Below, piece after piece: positions 1-11,763 of a DNA stretch of 64,000 bases. The notes beneath the pieces were generated by a model. The model was not told the origin of the DNA. It saw only the letters and a program-made list of their open reading frames with translations, and ran no database searches. Source of the stretch: Mangifera indica (lineage: Eukaryota; Streptophyta; Magnoliopsida; Sapindales; Anacardiaceae); contig NC_058138.1 of assembly GCF_011075055.1 (NCBI RefSeq), positions 5,166,001-5,230,000 of the forward strand, written 5' to 3'. The position numbers and the translations under genes are program-made. How positions within the stretch are numbered: position 1 is the first letter of the stretch; each line of letters opens with the position of its first letter.

Positions 1-1712
1 AATTACTTATCCCTTTTTTAGAATTTCATAATATTCAATCTACTTTTTATCCATGATGAAATTATAGTTGAATTTGATTTGAATCGAATCTGTTCGAGAT
101 CAGCAACATGAGATTTGGACTTAACTGGAAACTAATTTAATTTTATATTTAATTCAAATTCAAATATTCAGATTGACTCAAACTTTGTTTTTTGAAAATG
201 AGTATAGTCTTTGGCTTAAACTTAAATATTTTCTTATGTTAGATAACTCACTAATTTATAAATCCTGAGCAATGCTAGGGCCTCAAATATTGATTAATCC
301 AAACTACAACTATGGAAAAGACTACTTTCTAGCTTCTTATCAGAAGTTCACATGACATGTTTTTTAAAGATGCAATGGATACTGATAACTGACATCATTA
401 GCCCTTTTTTACTTTTTTTGGTTTGGGTGAATTTGAGCCAAGTTCAAATCATCTTGAGCTCAGCTTGAATTTATAACACCTATCTCAAGTTTGAGTTTAT
501 TTGAGTTAGTATATAGTTTAACGGGATGTCAATGGGATAAATGTTGTTATTAACAGAATGAATAGTATTGTGGAAAGAAGATGGGGTGAACATAGTTACT
601 AGAAAGACAAATCAATTGAATTCGAGCCGAATAATTAAGCTAAAGTTTTAATTTGGATTTGCCTTATTTAATTTGAATAATTGTTTTGAGCCAAATTGGC
701 TGGATTCAAATCCACCCAACTTTTTTCCAAAAATCCCCAGGCCTTTGTACTAAATTTGGAGCAACCAGTCCATAATATCTATACAACTTTTACATTTTTA
801 TATTACCTAGAAAACAAAATTCATAAACTTGAGTTTGGCTGTCTGCCCCTGTCTTTGTTTTTATTCCATTATTTTATCTCTCTTCACCTTTCTTAGGTTC
901 ATGCAAGAATTTATGCTTTTCTTATTATTAAATTATGGGATATTATAAATTCATGGTCAATTTTAGAAATTTATAGTGAAAATACACATATTTCAAAATA
1001 TCTAAAGAACTGAAAGATATTAATTTTAACAAAACAAAAAATTCATCAAAGAGTAGTACTGTACATATACTAACAAAGTGAATATTAACATTTCTGTATC
1101 ATCATATAATTTGATGATTTAATTATTTATTTTAATTCTACTGAAAGTCTAGATGACGATATATCAATTGTTATTATACGTTAGTACGAATTTTGTTAGT
1201 GCATAAAGTATTTTAGTCATGGCAATTTTTAGAAAGTATAAAATGCCCTAAAATTATCGAAGCAACTTTAAAAATTTTTGTAATACCTTCTAAAAGCTTC
1301 ATGCATAACAATCCTCTTATACAAAGAACTTGTTGCTATATCTAAAATTAGGGTTGAATTCGATTTAAACTAACTCAATTTCAAATTTAAGTTCAGATTG
1401 AATGAGTTTAGTTTAAGCTTGATTGAATAGAATTCAAAGTAAAAATTTTTTGAGTAGAATTTGAACCTCAACTTATTAATGTTGAATCAATCTTGAACTG
1501 ACTCTTCAAGATTATAGCCAACATCAAATTAGGTTTTGTTTAATCTCAATCCAAATCTGATCCAACCTTTCTAAAATAAAGTAAGGACTTAAAACTTTGT
1601 TATTTCTCTGAGGAATGAAATTAACTTACGTTTTAAATTAATATATTAATCATATCGTTTGAGTTTTTCTTATTTTTAAATATATTTTTTTAAAAGTTTT
1701 TGTGATATTTTG
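1..1712. repeat. Direct duplication, copy A
   Basis: This stretch matches 2130-3699 in the same orientation almost from end to end, starting at the window edge, so the true left end may lie outside. Shared landmarks include AAAGTATTTTAGTCATGRCA and CTTTTGTTATTTCTCTGARG-like segments in the same order. It has no credible gene; the short ORF at 696-896 is not conserved in copy B. It is rich in TTGAGTTYAAAT-type motifs that recur elsewhere in this window's intergenic DNA. Confidence 0.85.
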
Positions 1713-2110
1713 AATACACATATATGAGATTTTAAAAACCCAAACATTCATCCATGAATAAACTATTGTTAAATTTTTTTTTTTTAGGGTTAAAGGTAAA
1801 ATCATCATTTTATCAATAATATTCAAAAATATATAATTTTATCTTATTTTCTATCTCAAGTTTTGAAAACTCATTTTATCTCTTAGTCTCAGTTTTGAAA
1901 AACAATTTTTTCTCTTTCAAATCCCTAGGGAATGTTATAAAATTATACATTTTTTAATATTATTAAAAAAACGATAATTTTACCTTTAACTTTAATAGAA
2001 AATTTTAATAGCAGTTAGTTTATAGATGGGTTTTTGAAATACTGTGGATGTGTTTTTTTTTTTGCATTAAAGCTTGTGTGGGAAATAGTCCTTTGGCCTA
2101 TTTAACACAT
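1713..2110. mobile_element. Truncated Mutator-like MITE between the two duplicated copies
   Basis: The right end reads GTGTGGGAAATAGTCCTTTG then GCC. Its reverse complement matches the terminal inverted repeat of the complete foldback element at 4051-5048 (GGCCAGAAGACTTCTTCCCA). The interior shares the family's features: a run about adding to or retaining 'tttaactttaatagaaaatt'-type sequence and a mirrored half. No matching left terminus is visible, so it looks truncated or was formed with the duplication. No gene. Confidence 0.55.
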
Positions 2111-2129
2111 GCAACATTATACTATACAA

Positions 2130-3699
2130 AATTACTTGTCCCTTTTTCATAATTTCATAATATTCAATTTACTTTTTATCCATGATGAAATTAGGCTTGA
2201 ATTTGATTTGAATCGAATATTCTCGAGATTGACAACATGAGATTTGAACTTAACTTGAAATTAATTTAATTTTATATTTAATTCAAATTCAAATATTCAG
2301 ATTGACTCAAACTTTGTTTTTGGAAAATGAGTATAGTCGTTGGGTTAAACTTAAATATTCTCGTGTTAGATAACTCACTAATTTATAAATCTTGAGCAAT
2401 GCAAGGGCCTCAAATATTGATTAATCCAAATTACAACTATGGAAACGACTACTTTCTAGCTTCTTATTAGAAGTTCACATGACATGTTTTTTAAAGATGC
2501 AATGGATAATGATAAATGACATCATTAGCCCTCTTTTACCTTTTTAGGGTTGTGTGAATCCCAGCCAAGTTCAAATTATCTTGAACTCAACTTGTATTTA
2601 TAACACCTATCTCAAATTTGAGTTGATACAGAGTTTAATAAGGATGTCAGTGGGATAAATATTGTTATTAACAAAGTGAATAACATTGTGAAAGGGGATG
2701 GGGTGAACATATTTACTAGAAAGACAAATCAATTGAACTTGAGCCAAACAGTTAAGTTCAAGTTTTAACTCAAGTTTAACTTATTCAATTTGAATGATTG
2801 TTTTGAGCCAAATTGGCTAGATTCAAATTCACCCAACTTTTGGCTGTCTGCCCATATCTTTGTTTTTATTCCATCATTTTATCTCTCTTCACCTTTCTTA
2901 GGTTCATGCAAGAATTTATGCTTTTCTTATTATTAAATTATGGGATATTATAAATTCATGGTCAATTTTAGAAATTTATAGTGAAAATACACATATTTCA
3001 AAATATCTAAATAACTTAAAGATATTAATTTTAACAAAACAAAAAATTTATCAAAGAGTAGTGCTGTATATATACTAACAAAGTAAATATTAATATTTCT
3101 GTATCATCATATAATTATATGATTTAATTATTTATTTTAATTCTAATTAAAATCCAAATGACGACATATCAATTGTTATTATACGTTAGTACACATTTTG
3201 TTAGTGCATAAAGTATTTTAGTCATGACAATTTTTAGAACGTATAAAATGCCCTAAAATTATTGAAGCAACTTTTAAAATTTTTGTTATACCTTCTAAAA
3301 GCTTCATGCATAACAATCCTCTTATACAAAGAACTTGTTGCTATATCTAAAATTAGGGTTGAATTCGATTTAAACTAACTCAATTTCAAATTTGAGTTCA
3401 GATTGAACGAATTAAGTTTAAGTTTGATTGAATAGAATTCAAAGTAAAAAATTTTTGAGTAGAATTTGAACCTCAACTTATTAATGTTGAACTGACTCTT
3501 TATGAGTATAGCCAACATTGAATTAGGTTTTGTTTAATCTGAATCCAAATCTGATCCAATCTTTTTAAAATAAAGTAAGAACTTAAAACTTCGTTATTTA
3601 TCTGAAGAATGAAATTAACTTACATTTTAAATTAATATATTACTCGTATCGTTTGAGTTTTTCTTATTTTTTAATCTTTTTTTTAAGGGTTTTTGTGAT
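2130..3699. repeat. Direct duplication, copy B
   Basis: Second copy of 1-1712. Point differences are scattered throughout. A block of roughly 105 bases present in copy A (about 722-832) is missing after the shared CACCCAACTTTT, leaving copy B shorter. The two copies stop matching near 1712 and 3699. The copies have diverged visibly, so the duplication is not recent. No gene is visible. Confidence 0.85.
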
Positions 3700-4050
3700 A
3701 TTTTAATTTTTTATCATAATTAATCATATAATTATGTATTTTTACTATGAATTTTTGGAAAAATTATCCATACTGACGACGGCAAAAGTATCAACCTTAT
3801 CACTAATGTGTAAACGTGGCTCCCTCGTCAGATTCTTTGCTTTAGGCTGCGACTGAGTCAGGCAGAAGTGCTTTTGATTCATCAGCTTAAAGTGCTTTGT
3901 GTAAAAGCACTTATTCTATTATAATACCTCCAAACTGTATGACATCATCAATATGGAGCTTCAAACTTTCATGAATTTGTCTTCTTAATATTGTTTATTT
4001 ATTTATAGTTTTGTACGGTGGTGAAGAGGTCCGAGTATTATATTTTGAAA

Positions 4051-5048
4051 GGCCAGAAGACTTCTTCCCACAAGGTATAGGGAAATCCCGATCACGTATC
4101 CATCAACTTTTAAAAATTTAAACATTGGTCTATTATTTAATTTTTATTAAAATTTCTTATTAAAGTTAAAAATAAAATTATATTCATAAACTTTTAAAAA
4201 TTTAAACACTCACCCATCATCCAATTTTTATTAAAATTTTTTATTAGAGTTAAAGATAAAATCGTTACTTTAATAGTAATATTAAAAAAATTATACCTTT
4301 ATCATTTTTCCTTCGGTTTTTTAAGACCAACAATTTTACCCTTATTTTCAAAACTTTTCTAGTTTTAAAATGTAGCTTTTTCACCCCTAAATCCTTAGGT
4401 TTCTTCCCTCCATCTCCCGCTACCATTCAGCATGGCGATAGTTGAGAGAAGACGGCAATAGATATCTTTTCATTTTTGTCGATGAAGGGACTACGACAAA
4501 GACGTCTCTTCATTGACATCTTCATTGATGGAGACAAAACGTCAACAAAGACGTCTCTTTGTTGATGGAGACGAAGCGTCAATGAAGAGATGTCTCTTCA
4601 TCATTGTCTAGGAAGAGATGAAGATTCTTTCCCTCTTCTTGGATGGGTTGTCGACGGAGATGAATATACGTCTCTTCATCTCTTCGTTGATGCTTCATCT
4701 CGTTGACAAAAACCTCTCTTCATCAACGAAGATGAAGAGACTTTTGTCGCCAAGCTAGATGGTTGTCAAAGAGAGAGAGAAGAAACCTAGGGATGTGGGG
4801 GTGAAAAAGCTACTTTTTTAAACTAAAAAAGTTTTGAAAATAGGTGAAATTGTTGGTTTTCAAAATCTGGGGGGGGGGGGGGGAGGGGAGAATAAAATTA
4901 TAGTTTTTTTAATGTTACTAATCAAATAATGGTTTTAACTTTGACTCTAATAGAAATTGGGTAATGCATGGGTGTTTAAGTTTTTTAAAGTTAATTAGTA
5001 TGTGTTTGAAATTTCACCATACCTTGGGTGGGAAAAAGTCTTTTGGCT
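4051..5048. mobile_element. Foldback Mutator-like element (MULE-MITE) with 9-bp TSD
   Basis: The ends are an inverted pair: left GGCCAGAAGACTTCTTCCCA, right (reverse complement) AGCCAAAAGACTTTTTCCCA. The arms go on for about 350 bases each side: CCTTAGGTTTCTTCCCTCC on the left faces GAGAAGAAACCTAGGGATG on the right. The flanks are ATTTTGAAA (4042-4050) and ATTTTAAAA (5049-5057), a 9-bp target duplication with one change, typical of Mutator. The centre (4440-4780) is a dense set of short palindromes around GAAGAGACGTCT and its complement. It has no transposase, so it is non-autonomous. Confidence 0.8.
4869..4883 (+). repeat. Run of 15 G within the foldback element
   Basis: An uninterrupted G15, followed by A and GGGG, in the right arm of the foldback element. 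The matching place in the left arm has no C-run, so this arose after the arms diverged. It stands out in such AT-rich DNA and could form G-quadruplex or slip during replication. Confidence 0.9.
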
Positions 5049-5091
5049 ATTTTAAAAGTAGGAACTTGAAACCTTAAACCTGCTTACAGAG

Positions 5092-5545
5092 TACCGGTTC
5101 CAAAGATTTAAGAATCAGAACCTATCTTGTGAGGTCTGGTTTCAGTTCCAGGTACCTTATGTCTTTTACATGGATAATTCATAAATTTGAATCACACAAA
5201 CAACATAGCATCAAACTTGTAACTACAAATTACAATGGCCCTAACAGAAGATGAAGACAACGAGGGCGGTAGCAAGGGGGTGGAAGATGATGCATGACGA
5301 CGACGATAGCAAGAGTGTTTAGGGATTTTGAATTTTTGATAGTAAATGCTTAAATGGAGAAATATGAGATAGACTGAACGAGGCAAAAAAAAAAAAGAAA
5401 AGAAAAGAAACTGGTTCCAAACTAGGTATCCTATTCCCTATTCTAGTTCTGGTTTTCGAATAGATTCTAATTCTATAAAGTGATGGAACCGAGAAGCTAC
5501 TTGCACAGTGTCGATTCCTTAAATTTGAGAACTAGAACCTGCCTG
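5092..5545. other. Intergenic stretch with short direct repeat
   Basis: A segment at about 5092-5132 (ACCGGTTCCAAAGATTTAAG) resembles about 5511-5548 (TCGATTCCTTAAATTTGAGA) in the same orientation. Between them is an A/G-rich tract. It could be a remnant of a small non-autonomous transposon, but no inverted ends or target duplication are clear. No gene. Confidence 0.3.
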
Positions 5546-5886
5546 AAGAATTGATAAGTATTTTCGTCATATGTTTCTGAATTGATCAGATTCAATTTTT
5601 TTTTTTTTGAAGAATTTCAACTTCTATCAATCATGTTGCATAGAATCAAAGTACCGTAAAAAATGGCCAATCTAATGAATAATATATTGTATGGGTTCTT
5701 GTGGCCTGTAAGCACTTTAAAGGCAACAAGAAGACCTGATTCTCTAGTGACCCGTGGAACAAATTCCTGAAAATGTTGAGACCTTTTTTAATCTTTCTTC
5801 TGTTCATCTATGCAATATATGTTGGAAAGAAAATGGAAGAGCTAAGGCTATAGAGTCATCAATACTTATAGTGTAAGATTCAATTC

Positions 5887-6122
5887 CAGTAGCCCCCAAA
5901 GGTTAGTATCAATGGCAAAAGATAGTGGCAAAAAAGTCTGTGTTTGAAACTTACTAAGGAGTATTAATTGTGAGATCAGTTATTAGATTTAATATTTTAC
6001 TTGTTTGATCTCTTAATTTATCTAATGCAATAGACCAGAATTTTCATATGTTTGATGAGATCTATTCAATTGTAAAGAAATGGTCCGAATCAAGTAGGAC
6101 TCTCATATTTAAAAAAAAAAAA
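5887..6122 (+). mobile_element. SINE-like retroposon with poly(A) tail and TSD
   Basis: The 236-bp insert ends in a run of 12 A (6111-6122) and is flanked by the 7-bp direct repeat TCAATTC (5880-5886 and 6123-6129). The head has an A-box-like stretch (GGCAAAAGATAGTGG) and a B-box-like stretch (GTGTTTGAAACTT), as in tRNA-derived SINEs. The box matches are weak; the tail plus target duplication is the main evidence. Confidence 0.5.
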
Positions 6123-6756
6123 TCAATTCAAGAGGCTGGAATGCAAGAAAGTTTCATCTTTGAAATGAGACCTTGAGCTCCCAACCCAAAAAGGCATTTT
6201 TCCAAAGCCTTTCTTTTCTGATTTGCTTTTGCTTACACTGATTAATTTTTTTTGTAATGGTTTTTGCTGAGATAAGCCAAATTGACCCACCATGTCATGA
6301 GCTCTTTCTTTACACATAATCAAATCTTTGAGATCCTCTCTGTGCATTAAGCTTATCTCTAACTTCCATTTTTGTGATGAAAATTAATGACCATTTTGAG
6401 TAATTGGTTCAAATCTACTTGTCATTTCAATCCATTTACTTTAGAAGGCTTAGCTTTTATTATTTTAGCTTGATCCAATAGTGAACAACTTTGTAAACTC
6501 AGATTTACGAAAACTGCCAAAGTATAAATGGATTAAGAATAGTGGCTCTACTTCAAGCAATGGCCATAATCTTGGTAAGGTGTACCATGCCAATAAGAGC
6601 ATATGCCCTTCAGTTTTCCAAGTCAGCCCTGCTTCTGCTTTTCCATTTTGAGCTTAAAATTCCATTGGCAAAAGCAAAAGCAGCGTAAAAAAATCTCCTC
6701 CTTTCTTTCCCCTGTGCTTACACAACATTTCCAGCCCCATTCTTCAATACAAAGCA

Positions 6757-6768
6757 ATATATATATAT
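6757..6768 (+). promoter_or_regulatory. Candidate TATA region of the X8 protein gene
   Basis: An ATATATATATAT tract lies about 215 bases upstream of the ATG at 6981. A pyrimidine-rich leader (6787-6860) follows, as is common in plant 5' UTRs. Placement is by position only. Confidence 0.35.
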
Positions 6769-6980
6769 CATCACATGCAACTTAGTCATCTTCCTTTTTC
6801 TTTTTTATTCACTTTTATCTTCATTACTTTTTATCTCTTCTCTGTTACTTTCCCTTTCTCTAAAGCCTTCAATTCTTCTCCATTTTCAAAGGCTGAATCC
6901 TGCCTGTGTCTTTTAACTACTAAAGACATTGTTTGCATCTCATTAAATATCCTTCTCAGTTTCCTCCTCAACAAACAATC

Positions 6981-9048
6981 ATGGCTACCAAAAAGCCCAA
7001 AACAGCTTCTACATGCCTCTTCTTGTTCCTCCTATCATTCCTCAGCCTCTCCATTTCATCTTCTGGTAAGTCTCTTTCATTTCTGAGTGTCAAACTTGCC
7101 AATTTTGAAGCTTTTATATTATTTTTCTTCTGTTTTTTCCAGGAACTTTAGTGGGACTGTCCTACAGTGTTAAAGGAAACTCAGCATATTCATTTCCTGG
7201 TGAAGTGGTTTCTTTCTTGAACCTCAACAAGGCCTCTCCTGGAGTTTCAGTTGATCTTTACTTGAATGAAAGCCTTGTTAAGAGTTTGTTGCATTCCGAA
7301 TCGTCTGCAGTTTCATGGCTCCATACTCATGTTGAAACTCTTCTCCCACATTTTAGTATAAGAAGCATAGTATTAACCAGCAGAAGTGAAAATTTTTCAG
7401 GCAAAGATGTTTTAGCAAGATTGAAAGCATTTCATTTAGTCCTCAGCAAAGTTCATCTTGGCAGAAAAGTTAAGGTCTCAGTAGCTTTGTCATTGTCTTT
7501 ATTAGAGAATCTTAAAACTTCCCAACCCAGAGATTTGCAGAGAATTTTTGGGTTTGTGGAGAAAATTAGATCTTTTGTTACCATTGAAGCTTGTATTGAT
7601 GGAGAATTAGGCTATGGCTATCATTTAGTTCAGTTGATCAGAGAAGCTAGATTTAATCTTCCAAGCAATGATGTTCCTGTAATTTTCACATTGAAAAGCC
7701 TTGTTGCTCCTGGTGCTAGAGTTGCAGCTGAATTAGTCACAAAAGTTTCAAAATATTTAGAAAGCAAGACTGAATTGTATGCAGAAGTGTCTTCCCTGGA
7801 AGATTTTCTTCAGGAAAATCTTATCTCTTCGCCACGAAGAGAACTTCGAAACAACTTGAAAATAACTTCACATGACATATTGAATCCCCCTACAACCATC
7901 TTTCAAACCACTCCTCCAGGAAGTAATCCTCCTGATTTTCCTACACCAACAATTGTTACTGTCCCTGCTACAAATCCTGTCACTGTAACACCGGCAAATC
8001 CCAGTTTAACTCCTCTTCCAATTCCCTCCACCACTCCTGTGAATATCCCTCCAGCAACTCCTGTAAATCCTCCAGGGCCAATCACCAATCCCACCACGGT
8101 TCCAGCACCGATAATGGTCCCTGGAGCACAGCCTATCACAAATCCTGTAACAACATATCCAGCTCCTGCAGGAAATGTGCCTGTCACAACACCAGTTACC
8201 AATCCTGTAACTCCTCCTGCACAGATTAATGCTCCAGCCATTCCAGGGCAAAGTTGGTGTGTTGCCAGGAGTGGAGCCCCGGAGAATCAACTTCAGTCAG
8301 CTTTGGACTATGCCTGTGGAATTGGAGGGGCAGATTGTTCATTGATACAGCAAGGAGGGAGTTGCTATAATCCCGATACTCTTCAAAGCCATGCCTCATT
8401 TGCATTCAATAGCTATTATCAGAAGAATCCTGTGGCAACAAGCTGTGATTTTGGAGGGACTGCTGTTGTTGTCAGCACCAATCCAAGTGAGAAATTGATT
8501 TTCTTTTTTTTTTAATGTTATTTTCTTGCTTTTGTTGCAATTTTTAACATGATTCATTTTCACCCATCTGAAATTTTTACAGGTAGTGGCTCTTGTGTTT
8601 ATCCATCATCAGCATCATCTTCATCAACATCATCAATGACACCACCATCAACAACTCCAACAACTCCAACAACAACACCAACACCAACACCAATTGCAAC
8701 AGCTCCTCCTGCTACCACAACTGCATCCCCATTACTACCAGGAGTACCAGGGTAAAGTTTTTATCAACATCCAATCATTTAGTGACATGTCATCATTAGT
8801 ATACAAATTAATATTCATTGTCAGTGTATCGTTTTACTTGTGTGCTATTTACATTGATTTGTGTTACTGGCAGATCTGTTACTCCACCAACAGTGTTAAA
8901 TTCAAGCAGTCCGAACACGGTTTTTGGGTCAGATAGTCCTCCAGTGGTGAACACATCAACAACCACATCAATTAAGGCACAACACTTGAAGGGCTACTTC
9001 ACTTTGGTAATATCCCTTGTTACCGGAATCATCATTCTACAGGTATAG
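6981..9048 (+). CDS. GPI-anchored X8 (CBM43) protein with degenerate GH17-like domain
   Basis: Four exons with GT-AG introns: 6981-7065, 7143-8486, 8583-8751 and 8874-9048, giving 590 residues in an unbroken frame. A signal peptide (about 1-28, Leu/Ser-rich) leads into a region of about 225 residues resembling the N-terminal half of family GH17 glucanases. It lacks the GNE acid/base and GWP nucleophile motifs, so it should not hydrolyse callose. A Pro/Thr-rich linker (about 256-397, TNPVT and PATPV-type repeats) follows, then an X8 domain (about 398-482) with WCV, the spaced cysteines and a final SGSCVYP. Another Ser/Thr/Pro stretch leads to a hydrophobic tail (FTLVISLVTGIIILQV), a GPI-attachment signal. 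X8 domains of this family bind beta-1,3-glucan, so a cell-wall or plasmodesmal callose-binding role is likely. The ATG at 6981 is the only one that gives the signal peptide. The X8 domain is split by the 8487-8582 intron, as is usual. Confidence 0.9.
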
Positions 9049-9586
9049 AACAAAGATCATTGTTGCAGGTACATTGATGAATCAGAAGCTCTCAGATCCA
9101 TCCATCTCTTCAGGAAAGTTAAGAAACAAGAGGTGAGGTGACTACCAAGAGGCTCAAACGTCTACTTGAAACATAACATGTTCTGTACTTGAAATTAGGC
9201 TAATATGGTTGTAAAATAGGAAGTTTTGATGCCACTGTATTTGTTTGCTTTGAATTGATGTAAAGTTAGTAGTTAAAATGCTGAGTATTGCTTGTGATAA
9301 TTGAGTGATTAAATAGATTTTAGAAGTTAAAGATTAGTGGTGGTTTCATAGAGAGGTCCATACTCTGATAGGGATGGCATGGCATGCACAGTCAATCAGT
9401 CCAATGGGTGCATTATGCAGCTGCAATTCATTGTATTTTAAGTAGCATTTGGAATTGTAATTGTTAGCAATGTAAATGTAATTACCAATGCATAAAAATA
9501 TTTAAAAGTTACATTTCAATTCATGGTTTTACTAGGATTCAAATCAACGTTATATGAAACAATTGAAAACCAGATTTAAATCCCTA

Positions 9587-9925
9587 CGATGCATTTGGTT
9601 TAGGTAACGTTTTATTACTAAAATTGAAATATTACTTTGAAGATCATTATATATATATGATTGTTATATTTGATAAAATTTAGTAAGTATAAATAATTAT
9701 TGTGTTTAGTGAGGATAATAAAAAAATTTTAATATATTATTTTACTTAAATACCCTTAGATATAGTTATTTTAAAATATCCTTTTTATGTTACTTATTAT
9801 GTAAAAAATTTATAAATAAAAATATAATTATAATAAATTCAAAATTACAAATAAAATAATTTAAGTAATAAAAAATAGAGTAACTGAATAATCTTTACCT
9901 ACTCTTAACTAAATGCCCCTTTAAA
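9587..9925. mobile_element. Candidate MITE with imperfect inverted ends
   Basis: The left end GATGCATTTGGTTTAGGTAA pairs with the reverse complement of the right end (GGGGCATTTAGTTAAGAGTA then GGTAA). The interior is almost all A/T. The target duplication is unclear. Similar TTTGGTT-headed AT-rich blocks occur at about 49780-50000 and 53255-54165. Confidence 0.45.
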
Positions 9926-11119
9926 GTTCAGGGTTATAATTTTAAAATTATTATGATATATATTTTGTATTTTGTTTATTTCTAGTTTAATGTGATTCTT
10001 TCCAATTTTAAGGTTATATATGTCTATTCTCTATGGAAAAAGTTAAGTAATAATTCTTCAAATCTTCCTTCCTGTTTCATGGTATCAACATCTGGTTTCC
10101 TACCTAACATTCTATTCCCTAGCTTGGATTGTTGTCCCTACATTTTATGGATTTATATATGGTTTTCAACATTCCCCTTTAAGTTGAAAAATAATATTTT
10201 TTTAATTCCCAATTTAAATTGTTAACTCTAAATTTTAGGAATTTATTTCTGGTTTCCAATAAATTCAAAAGTCTAGAATTTAGGACTCAATTTAGATGTA
10301 ACAATAACCTTCACTTAATAATATTAAAAGTCTCTTTTATTTAAACCCAGAATTATCATATTAAGTGAAAACAAAACCCAAAATTTTGAATCGATAATTT
10401 ATAGGATGGGATAATGCTTTTTATTAAGTTATCAAAATGGGTTTATTTTGCATATCATAATATTATAGGACTCTCCATGGTTATAAGTCTTGCTGAAGTA
10501 GAAAAAGAGCAGTAAGTAGTAAAATTTAGAGTTGAGATTCACATCTTTGGAAGAGAATTATTAGACAGCCAAGAAAGAGGAAGACAGAGCATGTGCCTAA
10601 TAAAGTCCCATGTTTCTTGGCATCTTGTACTCTGTCAAATCCCCACCATGAAATTTACTGTAACCCACTTAGAAAACTAAGTTGATTAAATATTTATTAA
10701 GGCACGGTGGTGTACCTTAATAATATTGTATGAAACTCGAGTGGTGTGATCCGTTCGTGATCGACTTCAAATCATTGTTTAGTTTAGTTCAAATTGAGTC
10801 TAAGTGAAAGAAATTTAAGTTAGAGATTGACTTAAAGTTGTTATCTTGTTGACATTGTTGTATCGAAGTTCGTTTTGTTGATAACTCTTCTTCTTTTTTT
10901 ACGATGATTCTTTTATATTTGAACGAATATTTTTCTTTTCTATTAATTCTTTTTCTACTTGGACAATACTATTCACTATTCAACAAATTGAGTTGATCCT
11001 TGGCTTGGATTAGTTCCATTCGAATCTATCCTTTTACAAAACTATGAAAAAAGATATTTGCTAAATAATGTTCTTAGATTACTCATTTGATTTTAAAATA
11101 ACAATTATCATGACATGTA

Positions 11120-11285
11120 ATGATGTAATAATAAAACTGTATTTACATATTTTTGCGTATACAAATAAATACATATTTAATGTATTATCATATAATTAAA
11201 TAATTTTTTAATTAAAAATAAAATAATATTTAATCACAAAACAACATATCAATATTGGTATCCGAATTGACACTAATTATAGATG
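11120..11285. mobile_element. Foldback MITE, family 1
   Basis: It carries the family core TGTATTATCATATAATTAAA and AAAATAAAATAATATTTAAT, with inverted outer halves around CATATTTTTGCGTATACAAA. It is one of about nine copies in the window that share the palindromic TATCATATAATT...AATTATATGATA centre. Confidence 0.45.
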
Positions 11286-11574
11286 TCTATAACATTATTA
11301 TGAATATAAAGCAAAAACATTGTCGTGTATATTGAGTATAATATAGAATTATATGATTCTATTTTATCAAGTTTTATTTTGAATTTATAGTTCGACTTTT
11401 GATATATTAATACAGTGATATATGGCAAACAAAATCCTATTATTTGTAACAGGATCAAGATATAGAATCTCAAATATAAAGTCAGAAAACCTAAGTTGGA
11501 CACAATACTTTAAAATTGAGTACACATATTAGTGTTTTATTATATTATCTATATTAAAACGAGATGCCTAGACT

Positions 11575-11763
11575 CTCAATAGTAACTTGAGTGGTATTAG
11601 CTAGTTTGAGATCCTTAAGAAGAAAATTTTGGATTCAAGATTCCGTAAGTTCATATTAAAATCAAATATTGACTTAATTGATATAATGGTTATAAGGTCG
11701 ATCACTGAATTTCAGATTTAATTTTTTTATATGATTAACACAATCTCAAAAAAAAAAAAAAAA
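11575..11763 (+). mobile_element. Possible SINE with poly(A) tail
   Basis: An A-box-like GTGGTATTAGCTAGTTTGAG is followed about 25 bases later by a B-box-like GGATTCAAGATTCC. The sequence ends in 16 A (11748-11763). No convincing target duplication was found, so this is weaker than the copy at 5887-6122. Confidence 0.35.

Noticed and set aside
696..896. 66-codon plus-strand frame
   Set aside because: Lies within the duplicated repeat and is destroyed in the other copy by a deletion; no domain.
7903..8290. Long minus-strand frames rich in Gly/Val opposite the X8 gene linker
   Set aside because: They are the mirror of the Pro/Thr codon repeats in the real plus-strand exon; no independent start, introns or homology.
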